A DNA stretch of 64,000 nt from the NCBI RefSeq assembly GCF_020400825.1, contig NZ_JAINVH010000038.1, forward strand, positions 1-64,000. Reading direction: 5' to 3'. Under the pieces are notes generated by a model. It was not told where the DNA came from and ran no database searches. It saw only the letters and a program-made list of their open reading frames with translations. The stretch comes from Streptomyces sp. HPF1205. GTDB taxonomy: Bacteria > Actinomycetota > Actinomycetes > Streptomycetales > Streptomycetaceae. The position numbers and the translations under genes are program-made. Every line of letters starts with the position of its first letter. The first letter of the stretch is position 1. This document shows positions 45,668 to 58,486 of the stretch, piece after piece.

Positions 45668-47062
45668 GTGAGCCGCTCCGCACACCCCGCAGGCCCCCGT
45701 CACGCCGACGTCCTGCCCGAAGGCCACTACTCCGCGCCCCCCGCCGACCTGAACCGCCTCGACGGGCGGATCTGGCCGCGTACCGTTACCCGCAACGGCG
45801 ACGGAGCGGTCGAAGCCGCCGGGCTGGACGTGCGCGACCTCGCCGAGGAGTTCGGCACGCCCGCGTTCGTCCTCGACGAAACGGACTTCCGGGCCCGGTG
45901 CCGGGCCTGGAAGGCGGCGTTCGGGCCGGACGCGGACGTGTTCTACGCGGGCAAGGCGTTCCTGTGCCGCGCCGTGGTGCGCTGGCTGTACGAGGAGGGC
46001 CTGAACCTGGACGTCTGCTCCGGCACCGAGCTGGCGGTCGCCCTGGACGCCGGGATGCCGGCCGAGCGGATCGCCTTCCACGGCAACAACAAGAGCGCCG
46101 CGGAGATCGAGCGGGCGGTGACCGCAAGGGTCGGCCGCATCGTGCTGGACTCGTTCCAGGAGATCGTGCGGGTCGCGGACACCGCGGCCAGGCATGGGGT
46201 GCGGCAGAAGGTGCAGATCCGGGTCACGGTCGGGGTCGAGGCGCACACCCACGAGTTCATCGCGACCGCCCACGAGGACCAGAAGTTCGGCATCGCGCTC
46301 GCCGACGGGCAGGCCGCGGAGGCGGTCCGCAGGGTGCTGATGCTGCACGAGAGCCTGGAGCTGGTCGGCATCCACAGCCACATCGGCTCGCAGATCTTCG
46401 ACACGGCCGGCTTCGAGGTCGCCGCGCGCCGGGTGGTCTCGCTGCTCGCCGAGGTGAGGGACGAGCACGGCGTCGAGCTGCCCGAGATCGACCTCGGCGG
46501 CGGGCTCGGCATCGCGTACACCCCGAACGACGACCCGCGCGAGCCGCAGGAGATCGCCAAGTCGCTCGGTGAGATCGTCGCCCGCGAGTGCGAGGCGGCG
46601 CGGCTGGCCCCGCCGCGGCTGTCGGTGGAGCCGGGCCGGGCGATCGTCGGGCCGACCGCGTTCACGCTGTACGAGATCGGCACCGTCAAGCCGCTGGAGG
46701 GCCTGCGCACGTACGTCAGCGTGGACGGCGGCATGTCCGACAACATCAGGACGGCGCTGTACGAGGCGGAGTACAGCGTGGCGCTGGCCTCCCGTACGAG
46801 CCAGGCCGCGCCGATGCTCAGCCGGGTGGTCGGCAAGCACTGCGAGAGCGGCGACATCGTGGTCAAGGACGCCTTCCTGCCCGCCGACCTGGCGCCCGGC
46901 GACCTGCTGGCGGTGCCGGCCACCGGCGCGTACTGCCGCGCGATGGCCAGCAACTACAACCACGCGCTGCGGCCTCCGGTGATCGCCGTCGCGGACGGGC
47001 GGGCGCGGGTGATCGTCCGGCGGGAGACGGAAGAGGATTTGCTGCGGCTGGATGTCGGCTGA
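45668..47062 (+). CDS. lysA: Diaminopimelate decarboxylase
   Basis: The protein has 464 residues from GTG 45668, with AAGGAC ahead of it. It is a fold-III PLP enzyme: Lys96 in DVFYAGKAF binds the cofactor, and [32 protein letters not shown] and [10 protein letters not shown] follow. [10 protein letters not shown] binds phosphate and the end [11 protein letters not shown] / [18 protein letters not shown] is typical of LysA. It makes L-lysine and CO2 from meso-diaminopimelate, the last step of lysine synthesis, in the cytoplasm. It leads the aspartate-family cluster with hom, thrC and thrB. Length is normal. Confidence 0.96.
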   Translation: MSRSAHPAGPRHADVLPEGHYSAPPADLNRLDGRIWPRTVTRNGDGAVEAAGLDVRDLAEEFGTPAFVLDETDFRARCRAWKAAFGPDADVFYAGKAFLCRAVVRWLYEEGLNLDVCSGTELAVALDAGMPAERIAFHGNNKSAAEIERAVTARVGRIVLDSFQEIVRVADTAARHGVRQKVQIRVTVGVEAHTHEFIATAHEDQKFGIALADGQAAEAVRRVLMLHESLELVGIHSHIGSQIFDTAGFEVAARRVVSLLAEVRDEHGVELPEIDLGGGLGIAYTPNDDPREPQEIAKSLGEIVARECEAARLAPPRLSVEPGRAIVGPTAFTLYEIGTVKPLEGLRTYVSVDGGMSDNIRTALYEAEYSVALASRTSQAAPMLSRVVGKHCESGDIVVKDAFLPADLAPGDLLAVPATGAYCRAMASNYNHALRPPVIAVADGRARVIVRRETEEDLLRLDVG

Positions 47063-47220
47063 CCAGAAACCACGCAAGATCACCGGATGGGCGGGAAATC
47101 TCACCGCCTGCCCGGCCGGTCTCGCGATCCGGACACGGCGTGGCTTCTCCCGTCCGGTGCGTGAGACTGGGCTCCACAAGCGATGCTCCACAAGCGATGC
47201 AGGAGAAACGAGGTCGGATG

Positions 47221-48510
47221 ATGCGTACCCGTCCGCTGAAGGTGGCGCTGCTGGGCTGCGGCGTGGTCGGCTCCGAGGTCACGCGCATCATGACGACGCA
47301 CGCGGACGACCTCGCGGCACGCATCGGCGCCCCCATCGAGCTGACCGGGATCGCGGTACGCCGGCCCAACCGGGTGCGCGAGGGCGTCCCCGCCGAGCTG
47401 CTCACCACGGACGCCATGGCGCTGGTCAAACGCGGCGACCTCGACGTCGTCGTCGAGGTCATCGGCGGCATCGAGCCGGTCCGCACCCTGATCGCCACCG
47501 CCTTCGAGCACGGCGCGTCCGTGGTCTCGGCGAACAAGGCGCTGCTGGCCGCGGACGGCGCGAGCCTGCACGCCAAGGCGGTCGAGCACGGCGTGGACCT
47601 GTACTACGAGGCCGCGGTCGCCGGTGCGATCCCGCTGATCAGGCCGCTGCGCGAGTCGCTGGCCGGCGACAAGGTCAACCGTGTGCTGGGCATCGTCAAC
47701 GGCACCACCAACTTCATCCTCGACAAGATGGACAGCACCGGCGCCGGCTACAGCGAGGCCCTGGACGAGGCCACGGCGCTCGGCTACGCGGAGGCCGACC
47801 CGACCGCCGACGTCGAGGGCTTCGACGCGGCGGCCAAGGCGGCCATCCTGGCCGGCATCGCCTTCCACACCCGGGTCACCATCGACGACGTGCACCGCGA
47901 GGGCCTCACCGAGGTCACCGCCGCCGACATCGCCTCGGCACGGAAGATGGGCTGTACCGTCAAGATGCTGGCGATCTGCGAGCGCGCGCGCGACGGACGG
48001 TCCGTGACCGCCCGGGTGCACCCCGCGATGATCCCGCTCAGCCACCCGCTGGCCTCCGTGCGCGAGGCGTACAACGCCGTCTTCGTGGAGGCGGAGGCGG
48101 CCGGCCGGCTGATGTTCTACGGTCCCGGCGCGGGCGGCGCACCCACCGCCTCCGCCGTCCTCGGCGACCTGGTGGCCGCCTGCCGCAACAAGCTGGCGGG
48201 CACCACGGGGGCCGGCGAGTCCGCGTACACGCAACTGCCGGTGAGCCCGATGGGCGATGTGGTCACCCGCTACCACATCAGCCTCGACGTGGCGGACAAA
48301 CCGGGCGTCCTGGCCCAGGTCGCCACGGTCTTCGCCGAGCACGACGTGTCGATCGACACGGTGCGGCAGCAAGGGAAGGACGGCGAGGCGTCGCTCGTCG
48401 TCGTCACCCACCGCGCGCCGGACGCCGCGCTCTCCGCGACGGTCGCCAGCCTGCGGACACTCGACACCGTACGCGGGGTCGCCAGCATCATGCGTGTGGA
48501 AGGGGAATAG
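47221..48510 (+). CDS. hom: Homoserine dehydrogenase
   Basis: The protein has 429 residues. ATG 47221 is preferred to ATG 47218 because GAGG (47210-47213) stands seven bases before it. The NAD(P) loop is LLGCGVVGSEV, then DVVVEVIGGIEPV and VSANKALLA, and the catalytic region VAGAIPLIRPLRES, IVNGTTNFILDKM and DPTADVEGFDAAAKAAIL. A C-terminal ACT domain (about 350-429, LDVADKPGVLAQVATVFAEH) should bind threonine for feedback inhibition. It reduces aspartate semialdehyde to homoserine. Only six bases separate it from thrC, so the two are co-transcribed. Confidence 0.96.
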   Translation: MRTRPLKVALLGCGVVGSEVTRIMTTHADDLAARIGAPIELTGIAVRRPNRVREGVPAELLTTDAMALVKRGDLDVVVEVIGGIEPVRTLIATAFEHGASVVSANKALLAADGASLHAKAVEHGVDLYYEAAVAGAIPLIRPLRESLAGDKVNRVLGIVNGTTNFILDKMDSTGAGYSEALDEATALGYAEADPTADVEGFDAAAKAAILAGIAFHTRVTIDDVHREGLTEVTAADIASARKMGCTVKMLAICERARDGRSVTARVHPAMIPLSHPLASVREAYNAVFVEAEAAGRLMFYGPGAGGAPTASAVLGDLVAACRNKLAGTTGAGESAYTQLPVSPMGDVVTRYHISLDVADKPGVLAQVATVFAEHDVSIDTVRQQGKDGEASLVVVTHRAPDAALSATVASLRTLDTVRGVASIMRVEGE

Positions 48511-48516
48511 ACCGCC

Positions 48517-49623
48517 ATGAACGTCCATCTCGACCGGCCCCAGGCGCCGGACGGCCGAATGTCCGGCGCCCACCAGTGGCGCGGCATCATCGAGGAGTAC
48601 CGCGACCGGCTGCCGGTCGGCCCGGACACCCCGGTGGTCACGCTGCTGGAGGGTGGCACCCCGCTGGTCCCGGCCCAGTTGCTGTCCGAGCGCACGGGCT
48701 GCGACGTCTACCTGAAGGTCGAGGGGGCCAACCCCACCGGGTCCTTCAAGGACCGCGGCATGACCATGGCCATCTCCAAGGCCAAGGAGGCCGGGGCCCA
48801 GGCGGTCATCTGCGCCTCCACCGGCAACACCTCGGCCTCGGCGGCCGCGTACGCGGTACGGGCCGGCATGGTCTGCGCCGTGCTCGTCCCGCAGGGCAAG
48901 ATCGCGCTCGGCAAGATGGGCCAGGCGCTGGTGCACGGCTCCCGCATCCTCCAGGTCGACGGCAACTTCGACGACTGCCTGGAACTGGCCCGCGGTCTGA
49001 GCGAGAAGTACCCCGTGGCGCTGGTCAATTCGGTGAACCCGGACCGCATCGAGGGCCAGAAGACCGCCTCCTTCGAGGTCGTCGACGCCCTCGGCGACGC
49101 GCCCGACATCCACGTCCTGCCGGTCGGCAACGCCGGCAACATCACCGCGTACTGGCGCGGCTACCAGGAGTACGCGGCCGACGGCCCGGCCGGCCGCACC
49201 CCGCGCATGTGGGGCTTCCAGGCGTCCGGCTCCGCTCCGATCGTCCGCGGCGAACCGGTACGGCAGCCGCAGACCATCGCCACCGCCATCCGGATCGGCA
49301 ACCCGGCCTCCTGGCAGTACGCCCTCGCCGCCCGCGACGAGTCCGGCGGCCTCATCGAGGCGGTGACGGACCGTCAGATCCTGTCCGCCTACCGCCTGCT
49401 GGCCGCCCGTGAGGGCGTCTTCGTCGAGCCCGCCTCCGCCGCCTCGGTGGCCGGCCTCCTCAAGGCCGCGGAGGAGGGCCGCGTCGACCCCGGCCAGCGC
49501 ATCGTCTGCACCGTCACCGGCAACGGCCTGAAGGACCCCGACTGGGCGGTGGCCGGCGCCCCCCGGCCCGTCACGGTCCCGGTCGACGCCCACGCGGCGG
49601 CGGAGAAACTGGGCCTGGTCTGA
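48517..49623 (+). CDS. thrC: Threonine synthase
   Basis: The protein has 368 residues from ATG 48517, six bases after hom. The PLP lysine is Lys78 in [29 protein letters not shown] binds the phosphate, and [19 protein letters not shown] is the conserved glycine-rich loop. It turns O-phosphohomoserine into threonine. The short N-terminus and length are as in the bacterial class II-like short enzymes of actinomycetes. It is expected to act together with the thrB product downstream. Confidence 0.95.
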   Translation: MNVHLDRPQAPDGRMSGAHQWRGIIEEYRDRLPVGPDTPVVTLLEGGTPLVPAQLLSERTGCDVYLKVEGANPTGSFKDRGMTMAISKAKEAGAQAVICASTGNTSASAAAYAVRAGMVCAVLVPQGKIALGKMGQALVHGSRILQVDGNFDDCLELARGLSEKYPVALVNSVNPDRIEGQKTASFEVVDALGDAPDIHVLPVGNAGNITAYWRGYQEYAADGPAGRTPRMWGFQASGSAPIVRGEPVRQPQTIATAIRIGNPASWQYALAARDESGGLIEAVTDRQILSAYRLLAAREGVFVEPASAASVAGLLKAAEEGRVDPGQRIVCTVTGNGLKDPDWAVAGAPRPVTVPVDAHAAAEKLGLV

Positions 49624-49996
49624 CGGCCGGGGCCGGCGGGCCGGCACGGCCGGCGTGACGGGCACGGAACGGGACCGCCGGGTGCAGCCCCGGGCGCCGG
49701 CCGGCCCCGCCCGGCCGGCCGGGCACCCGGTCGGCCGGCCGCGGCCCCGTCACCCGGCCCCGCGGATCCCCGGACAGGGGCGCACAGCCGCGGAGCGACA
49801 CGCATCGCGCGCGGTGCGTGCGCCCTATGTCCGTGGAGAACCCCTCTTCGATAAGATTGCAGCAGCGGCACCTCAACGTGCCCGATCGGCGGACGCCACC
49901 TCGCATTTCCGCCCCTCCTCAGCCCGCCGCCCGGCAATGGAGCCGCTTGGGCGCCGCAGGCGAACCGCACCGCCGTACAAGGAGATTCGTCGAACG
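49624..49996 (+). other. thrC-thrB spacer
   Basis: A 373-base gap, very G/C-rich in its first 180 bases (GGCCGG-type runs). A -10-like TAAGAT at 49852-49857 suggests that thrB has its own promoter, but no convincing -35 is seen. AAGGAG just before 49984 is the thrB ribosome site. No gene is supported. Confidence 0.35.
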
Positions 49997-50920
49997 ATGG
50001 CCGGTCCCGCATTCCGCGCCGCTGCGACACGCGTGCGCGTCCCCGCGACCAGCGCCAATCTGGGCCCCGGCTTCGACGCCTTCGGCCTGGCCCTGGGGCT
50101 GTACGACGACGTGGTCGTACGGGTCGCGGACTCGGGCCTGCACATCGACATCGCGGGCGAGGGCGCCGACACGCTGCCCCGCGACGAGAAACACCTGGTC
50201 GTCCGTTCCCTGCGGACGGCGTTCGACCTGCTCGGCGGCCAGCCGCGCGGCCTTGAGGTGGTGTGCGCCAACCGCATTCCGCACGGCCGCGGCCTCGGCT
50301 CCTCCTCGGCCGCCATCTGCGCCGGCATCCTGGCCGCCAGGGCCGTCACCATAGGCGGGCCCGCCGTTCTGGACGACACCGCGCTGCTGGAGCTGGCCAC
50401 CGAGATCGAGGGCCACCCCGACAACGTGGCGGCCTGTCTGCTCGGCGGCTTCACCCTCGCCTGGACCGAGGCCGGCGGGGCCCGCGCGGTCCGGATGGAC
50501 CCGGCGCGGTCGCTGGTTCCGGTGGTCTTCGTGCCGGCCACCCCGCTGCTCACCGAGACCGCCCGCGGGCTGCTGCCGCGTACCGTTCCCCATGTGGACG
50601 CCGCGGCCAACGCAGGCCGGGCCGCGCTGCTGGTGGAGGCGCTCACCAGGCGCCCCGAGCTGCTGCTGCCCGCCACCGAGGACCGGTTGCACCAGGAGTA
50701 CCGGGCGCCCGCCATGCCCGAGTCGCTGGCCCTGGTGAACCGGTTGCGCGCGGAAGGCGTCCCCGCTGTCGTGTCGGGAGCCGGGCCGACCGTGCTCGCG
50801 CTCACCGACGAGGGGGCCGCCGACAAGGTGTCCCGCTTCGCGAGCGAGGACTGGGCGGCCAACCGCCTGGCCCTGGACACGGCCGGGGCCAGTGTCCTGC
50901 CGCTCGCGGGAGGGCAGTGA
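49997..50920 (+). CDS. thrB: Homoserine kinase
   Basis: The protein has 307 residues from ATG 49997, with AAGGAG about eleven bases upstream. It is a GHMP-family kinase: VPATSANLGPGFDAFGLAL (motif 1), IPHGRGLGSSSAAICAG (motif 2, phosphate loop, about 94-110) and AVVSGAGPTVLALT (motif 3). EGHPDNVAACLLGG is typical of ThrB. It phosphorylates homoserine with ATP to O-phosphohomoserine, the substrate of thrC. A 373-base gap to thrC is longer than expected for an operon, so an internal promoter is possible. Confidence 0.95.
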   Translation: MAGPAFRAAATRVRVPATSANLGPGFDAFGLALGLYDDVVVRVADSGLHIDIAGEGADTLPRDEKHLVVRSLRTAFDLLGGQPRGLEVVCANRIPHGRGLGSSSAAICAGILAARAVTIGGPAVLDDTALLELATEIEGHPDNVAACLLGGFTLAWTEAGGARAVRMDPARSLVPVVFVPATPLLTETARGLLPRTVPHVDAAANAGRAALLVEALTRRPELLLPATEDRLHQEYRAPAMPESLALVNRLRAEGVPAVVSGAGPTVLALTDEGAADKVSRFASEDWAANRLALDTAGASVLPLAGGQ

Positions 50921-51295
50921 CACGATTGCCGGCCGTAGAGAGGGGGAATGTTTGTTGGATCCGGTAGTGTTAATCTCAAGCCAGCATTCGCCGCCCAGTC
51001 GATATCCAGATGGGCGCGATGCGCTGTGTCCCTTCCGTGGGACCGCTTTTCTTCCGGGAGCCTCCCACACCGCATAGGCAGCCTGCCTGACAGGGACAGA
51101 CAGCCTGCTGTTGCAGTGCTTCGAGCACGCTCCGGAGACGGTACGAGTTCACTCCGTACCGAAGCACGTATGTATTTCTGCCGCCATCAGGCGGACCACC
51201 GCCCCGGATCTGGACAGCGAGAATGCCCAGGCCCGGACAGCACGACCGGTCGCCGAGCCAGACAGGCCGACGTCCGCTCCAGGGAAGGACCCTTC
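50921..51295 (+). other. rho leader region
   Basis: A 375-base gap before rho. TAGTGTTAAT near 50986-50995 may be a -10 element. Long leaders fit rho autoregulation known from other bacteria. GGGAAGGAC before 51296 is the ribosome site. No gene is supported; the open frame through it is not coding in character. Confidence 0.4.
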
Positions 51296-53308
<2,013 letters not shown>

Positions 53309-53330
53309 GCCCGCTCGCGTGACGCGACCC

Positions 53331-53365
53331 GAACCTGCCCACCGGCCCCCCCGGTGGGCAGGTTC
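53331..53365 (+). terminator. Terminator after rho
   Basis: A perfect 15-bp stem, GAACCTGCCCACCGG with its complement, closes a five-base loop of C. It lies 22 bases after the rho stop and is followed by ATTTCTAT. Confidence 0.85.
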
Positions 53366-53442
53366 ATTTCTATGTCGTATGATCGGCCAGCCGCAGGTGG
53401 GGGGGAACTCATCTTCGGACCTTGCCCTGCGCCCGTGGTCAA

Positions 53443-53470
53443 CCCGCCCGCGCCCGGGCGGGTCTCTTTT
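53443..53470 (+). terminator. Second terminator or attenuator before protease
   Basis: CCCGCCCG at 53443-53450, loop CGCC, and CGGGCGGG (53455-53462), followed by TCTCTTTTTG. This is the best T-run terminator in the window. It lies about 90 bases before the protease start, so it could act as an attenuator or as a back-up terminator for rho. Confidence 0.8.
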
Positions 53471-53555
53471 TGTCTTCAACCTGTTTTCCTGCGTGCACCC
53501 CGCCGCCTTCGCGCGCGAGCGCCGGCGGCCCTGGAGACAACGACAGGAGTTCTGG

Positions 53556-55388
53556 GTGATCCCTGCTCATGACATCGCCCGGCGGGCGAGACGCGGCGCG
53601 CTCGCGTTTTCCGCCGCGGCACTGGCCGCCGGTACCGCCGGCGCCCTGATGACCGTTCCGGCGCACGCGGACAGCCCGTCCGCGCCGAGCCGGTCGGCCT
53701 ACACCCTCGCCGCTTCGCACGACACCTCGACGTCCTCGGACAGCGCGGCGCGACTGCGCAAGGTCGTCGACGAAGCGCGCGTGCTGAAGAGCCGGAAGGC
53801 GACCCGCGGCACCTTCTCCGCGACGCCCGGCGGCAAGAGCACCACCGGCACCACGAGCACCACCGGGTCCAGCGGACCCACGGCCACCCCGCAGATCATC
53901 GGCGGCACCGACGCCACGATCAGCGAGGCGCCCTGGATGGCCCAGCTTTACTACCTGGACGACCAGGGCACGGCGGACACCTCCGACGACACCATCATCT
54001 TCTGCGGCGGCACCGTGGTGTCACCCTCGAAGATCCTCACGGCCGGCCACTGCGCGAGCGGCATGGACTGGGCGAGCAACGGCTTCGTCGTCACGGGCAC
54101 CGACCAGTTCTGGCTGGACGCCGTCGGCGATCCGGCGGGATCCGTGATCAGCGGCGTGACGCGGCAGTGGGTCAACCCGTCGTACAACGCCACCACCACG
54201 GACAACGACGTCGCGGTGCTCACGCTCGTCGAGCCCGTGACGACCAAGACGCTGTCCATGACCTCGGCGAACGACACCACCTCGTACACCGCGGGCAAGA
54301 CGGCGACGGTCTACGGCTGGGGCCGTAACAGCTCCACCACGCAGGACCAGCCGCTGCAGCTGCAGAAGGCGACGCTGCCGATCGACACCGACTCGACCTG
54401 CACGTCGTACTGGGGCTCGTTGTTCAAGCCCGGCCACATGGTCTGCGTGGGCGACGCGGCGACCGGCTCCGACGCCGGCACCGTCAGCCCGTGCAACGGC
54501 GACTCCGGCGGTCCGCTCGTCGAGGGCGGCAGGATCGTCGGCATCGTGTCGTGGGGCGTGGAGGACTGCGTCGCCCAGGGCGCGCGCAGCGTCTTCACGA
54601 AGGTCAGCACGTACGTCCCGACCGTGAACCCGCGGCTGGACGACGCGAGCTGGAACGAGGACGGCCTCGGCGACCTGATCGCCCGCACCCCCACGGGTTC
54701 GGGTTACATCTACTACTCCACGGGCAGCGGTCTGGCCTCGCGCGAGTACCTCGGCGACCTGAGCGGGCTGAACCTGGTCCGCCAGACCGACCTCAACCGG
54801 GACTCGTACGAGGACGCCGTGGTCCGCACCACGGACGGCAAGCTGTACTTCCTCGACGCCTACTCCGGGGACTCCGTCCTGGTCGGCGGCGGCTGGGGCG
54901 TCATGCGCTCCATCACGCTGCCCGGCGACCTCACCGGCGACGGCCTGCCCGACCTGTTCGCCACGGACAGCAGCGGTGCGGCGTACGTCTACCCGGGCAA
55001 CGGCAAGGGCACGTTCGGCTCGCGCGTCAAGATCGGCACGGGCTGGCAGACCTACGGCGCGGTCATCTACGGCAAGGGCGACCTGACCAACGACGGTCAC
55101 CCCGACATCGTGGCCCGCGACGGCTCCGGCAACCTGTGGCTGTACAAGGGCACGGGCAAGGCCTCGGCCCCCTGGGCGGCCCGGGTCAAGATCGGCGGCG
55201 GCTGGGGCACCTACACGGCCTTCGCGGCCGTCGGCGACCTCACCGGCGACGGCAAGGCGGACCTGATCGGCCGGGACTCGGCGGGCAAGCTGTGGCTCTA
55301 CAAGGGCACCGGCTCGTCCACCGCTCCCTACGCCGCGCGGGTCCTGATCGGCACCGGCGGCTGGAACGCCTACAACCTGTTCGGCTGA
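53556..55388 (+). CDS. Secreted trypsin-like protease with FG-GAP repeats
   Basis: The protein has 610 residues from GTG 53556, with AGGAG about seven bases upstream. A long signal peptide (RRARRGALAFSAAALAAG to VPAHA, about 1-37) may have twin Arg character. A propeptide follows, then a chymotrypsin-type domain from IIGGTDATISEAPWMAQLYY: His165 (TAGHC), Asp218 (DNDVAVLT) and Ser317 (CNGDSGGPL) are all present. Paired Cys around the site are kept. After about residue 366 come FG-GAP/VCBS repeats (DLTGDGLPDLFATD, DLTNDGHPDIVARD, DLTGDGKADLIGRD) that bind Ca or surfaces. It should be an extracellular protease. It stands alone between terminators. Confidence 0.93.
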   Translation: MIPAHDIARRARRGALAFSAAALAAGTAGALMTVPAHADSPSAPSRSAYTLAASHDTSTSSDSAARLRKVVDEARVLKSRKATRGTFSATPGGKSTTGTTSTTGSSGPTATPQIIGGTDATISEAPWMAQLYYLDDQGTADTSDDTIIFCGGTVVSPSKILTAGHCASGMDWASNGFVVTGTDQFWLDAVGDPAGSVISGVTRQWVNPSYNATTTDNDVAVLTLVEPVTTKTLSMTSANDTTSYTAGKTATVYGWGRNSSTTQDQPLQLQKATLPIDTDSTCTSYWGSLFKPGHMVCVGDAATGSDAGTVSPCNGDSGGPLVEGGRIVGIVSWGVEDCVAQGARSVFTKVSTYVPTVNPRLDDASWNEDGLGDLIARTPTGSGYIYYSTGSGLASREYLGDLSGLNLVRQTDLNRDSYEDAVVRTTDGKLYFLDAYSGDSVLVGGGWGVMRSITLPGDLTGDGLPDLFATDSSGAAYVYPGNGKGTFGSRVKIGTGWQTYGAVIYGKGDLTNDGHPDIVARDGSGNLWLYKGTGKASAPWAARVKIGGGWGTYTAFAAVGDLTGDGKADLIGRDSAGKLWLYKGTGSSTAPYAARVLIGTGGWNAYNLFG

Positions 55389-55417
55389 CCCGCTCGATCC
55401 CGGCCGTAAGGCCACCG

Positions 55418-55457
55418 GCGCCCGCGTACCCCTCCACCAGGGGATACGCGGGCGCCT
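55418..55457 (+). terminator. Terminator after protease
   Basis: The stem GGCGCCCGCGTA at 55418-55429 pairs with 55446-55457, with an inner CCCCT/AGGGG extension. It is about 30 bases beyond the protease stop. No long T run. Confidence 0.65.
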
Positions 55458-55671
55458 TCGCGTATCGGCCGGGTGGCCGCGGGGTCGCCCGAATGGCGGC
55501 GCCGGGTCCGCGGGCGCACAGTGGGACGTCAGACGCGTCTTCACGCCGCGAGCCGGGACCGACGGGCGCGGGCCGGCGCCCGCCGGCCGAGGACAGGACC
55601 ACGCCTGAGGACGGCGGCCGGGGGTAGCCGACACAGGACGAGGACGCGTCGAGCGAGACCGAGGTGCCGCC

Positions 55672-56778
55672 ATGCCCGAGGACCAGTCGCCGGGCGCCGG
55701 CGCCAGCCCCATAGGGGGCGGCGCGGCCCGGGCACGCCGCCGCCGCACGCTGAAGGCGCTGGCGTGGTCGGCGTCCGTCCTGGTGCTCCTCGGCGCGGGC
55801 GGGGCCGGCTACGTGTACTACCGGCTGAACTCCAACATCCACAGCGTGGACATCGACTCCGCGCTGCGGCGCGGCCACCGGCCCGCCAGGCTCGACAACG
55901 GCGCCATGGACATCCTCGTCCTCGGCTCGGACTCCCGCTCCGGCGCCAACCGCGCCTACGGCCGCGACAGCGGCACCGCCCGCTCCGACACCGCCATGGT
56001 CGTCCACCTCAACCGGGGCCACACCGAGGCCACCGTGGTCAGCATCCCGCGCGACACCCTGGTCCACCGCCCCGCCTGCGCGAAGCCGGGCGGCGGCACG
56101 GCCCCTGCCGCGGACGGCGTCATGTTCAACAGCGCCTACGAGACCGGCGGCCCGGCCTGCGCGGTCAAGACGACCGAGGCGCTCACCGGGCTGCGCATGG
56201 ACCACTACATCGAGGTGGACTTCACCGGCTTCAAACACCTGATCGACGCCCTCGGCGGGGTGCCGCTGACCACCACCGCGGCCATCCACGACCAGCAGAG
56301 CCACCTGAACCTGGCGGCCGGCACCCACACCCTCGACGGCGCGCAGGCGCTCGGCCTGGTCCGCACCCGGCACGGCGTCGCCGACGGCAGCGACCTCGGG
56401 CGCATCCGGCTCCAGCAGGCGTTCCTGCGGGCCCTGCTCGACCGGATCGGCGGGATCGGGCTGCTGACCAGCCCCGGCAAGCTGTTCTCGATCGCCGACA
56501 CCGCCACCGGCGCGGTCACCACCGACACCGGGCTCGGCTCGGTGAACAAGCTGATGAACCTGGCGCAGAGCGTCCGCTCCATCGACTCGCGGCACGTACG
56601 GACGGTGACGCTGCCAGTGCGGTTCGCGCCCAGCGACCCCAACCGCGTCCAGCCCATCCCCTCGCGGGCGGCCATGGTGTGGGGGGCCCTGCGGGCCGAC
56701 CGTCCCGTCCCGGCATCGGCCACCAAGGGCTCGGTCGCCGAGGAGACCGAGGCCGCCAAGGTCGTCAGGCACCCTTGA
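55672..56778 (+). CDS. LytR-CpsA-Psr (LCP) family protein
   Basis: The protein has 368 residues from ATG 55672. A disordered front and a basic RRRR segment lead to one membrane helix (about 28-49, ALAWSASVLVLLGAGGAG), so the catalytic part is outside. The LCP domain shows DILVLGSDSRSG, SDTAMVVHLNRGH, VVSIPRDTLVHRP, GLRMDHYIEVDFTGFKHLID and RTRHGVADGSDLGRIRLQQ, with the conserved Arg and Asp residues of the polyprenyl-pyrophosphate site. LCP enzymes attach glycopolymers, such as teichoic-acid-like polymers, to peptidoglycan. The WecA-like transferase 6 kb away may make such lipid-linked polymers. Length and order are typical. Confidence 0.92.
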   Translation: MPEDQSPGAGASPIGGGAARARRRRTLKALAWSASVLVLLGAGGAGYVYYRLNSNIHSVDIDSALRRGHRPARLDNGAMDILVLGSDSRSGANRAYGRDSGTARSDTAMVVHLNRGHTEATVVSIPRDTLVHRPACAKPGGGTAPAADGVMFNSAYETGGPACAVKTTEALTGLRMDHYIEVDFTGFKHLIDALGGVPLTTTAAIHDQQSHLNLAAGTHTLDGAQALGLVRTRHGVADGSDLGRIRLQQAFLRALLDRIGGIGLLTSPGKLFSIADTATGAVTTDTGLGSVNKLMNLAQSVRSIDSRHVRTVTLPVRFAPSDPNRVQPIPSRAAMVWGALRADRPVPASATKGSVAEETEAAKVVRHP

Positions 56779-56856
56779 GCAGGACGGCAGGCACCCCTGA
56801 GGAGGGCAGCGGGCCCCCTTGAGGAGGACCGGCGGGCACCCCTGAGCAGGACCAGC
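56767..56856 (+). repeat. 22-bp imperfect tandem repeat after LCP gene
   Basis: Four units of 22-23 bases (each with GGCACCC(C/T)TGAG.AGG) stand in a row from 56767. The first overlaps the last codons and stop of the LCP gene, and each later unit repeats a TGA. Slippage is the likely cause. Confidence 0.75.
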
Positions 56857-57015
56857 GGACAACACGCTGACCTGCGCGGACGCCCCGGGAATGATTCCGC
56901 GGGACCACCGGTTTTGGAGGATGCGGTCGGTCCTGGCAGACTTGACCGCTGGTCCCGGTTCACGCGACGCAAACCCGCGGCGCGACCCGGTGCCCTCCCG
57001 GACCTAGGAGCATCC

Positions 57016-57246
57016 TTGAAGCGCGACATTCACCCCGAGTACGTCGAGACGCAGGTCACCTGCACCTGCGGCGCGTCGTTCACCACCCGCAGCACCGAGG
57101 CCAGCGGCCAGATCCGCGCGGACGTGTGCTCCGAGTGCCACCCGTTCTACACGGGCAAGCAGAAGATCCTCGACACCGGCGGCCGCGTGGCCCGCTTCGA
57201 GGCCCGCTTCGGCAAGGCGAAGACGGCCGGGTCCGCCAAGAAGTAG
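57016..57246 (+). CDS. rpmE: 50S ribosomal protein L31
   Basis: The protein has 76 residues. TTG 57016 with TAGGAG six bases before it gives the usual MKRDIHPEY start. Zinc ligands Cys16, Cys18, Cys38 and Cys41 ([20 protein letters not shown]) mark the zinc-binding C+ form of L31, which zinc-starved actinomycetes replace by a C- form. [19 protein letters not shown] is the conserved middle. It belongs to the large ribosomal subunit. A terminator follows immediately. Confidence 0.97.
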   Translation: MKRDIHPEYVETQVTCTCGASFTTRSTEASGQIRADVCSECHPFYTGKQKILDTGGRVARFEARFGKAKTAGSAKK

Positions 57247-57254
57247 CGACCCGC

Positions 57255-57305
57255 AAGCGCCGGTCCCCGGTCGCCCGGCACAGGGCGACCCGGACCGGCG
57301 CTTTG
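57255..57305 (+). terminator. Terminator after rpmE
   Basis: AAGCGCCGGTCC at 57255-57266 pairs with GGACCGGCGCTT at 57292-57303, with an inner GGTCGCCC/GGGCGACC stem. It is about nine bases past the rpmE stop and separates rpmE from prfA. Confidence 0.82.
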
Positions 57306-57343
57306 TCGTCCGGCCCCCACTTCTTTCTTCCCAGGGATCCATC

Positions 57344-58423
<1,080 letters not shown>

Positions 58424-58486
58424 CAACGGCCGGGTCCGAAGGGGTCCGCTAGGGGTCCCGCGAGGGTCCGAAGGGGAAGAGAAGAA

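Noticed and set aside
47101-49665. A long minus-strand frame over hom and thrC
   Set aside because: It lies opposite well-established genes and has no motif; GC-rich third positions open such frames.
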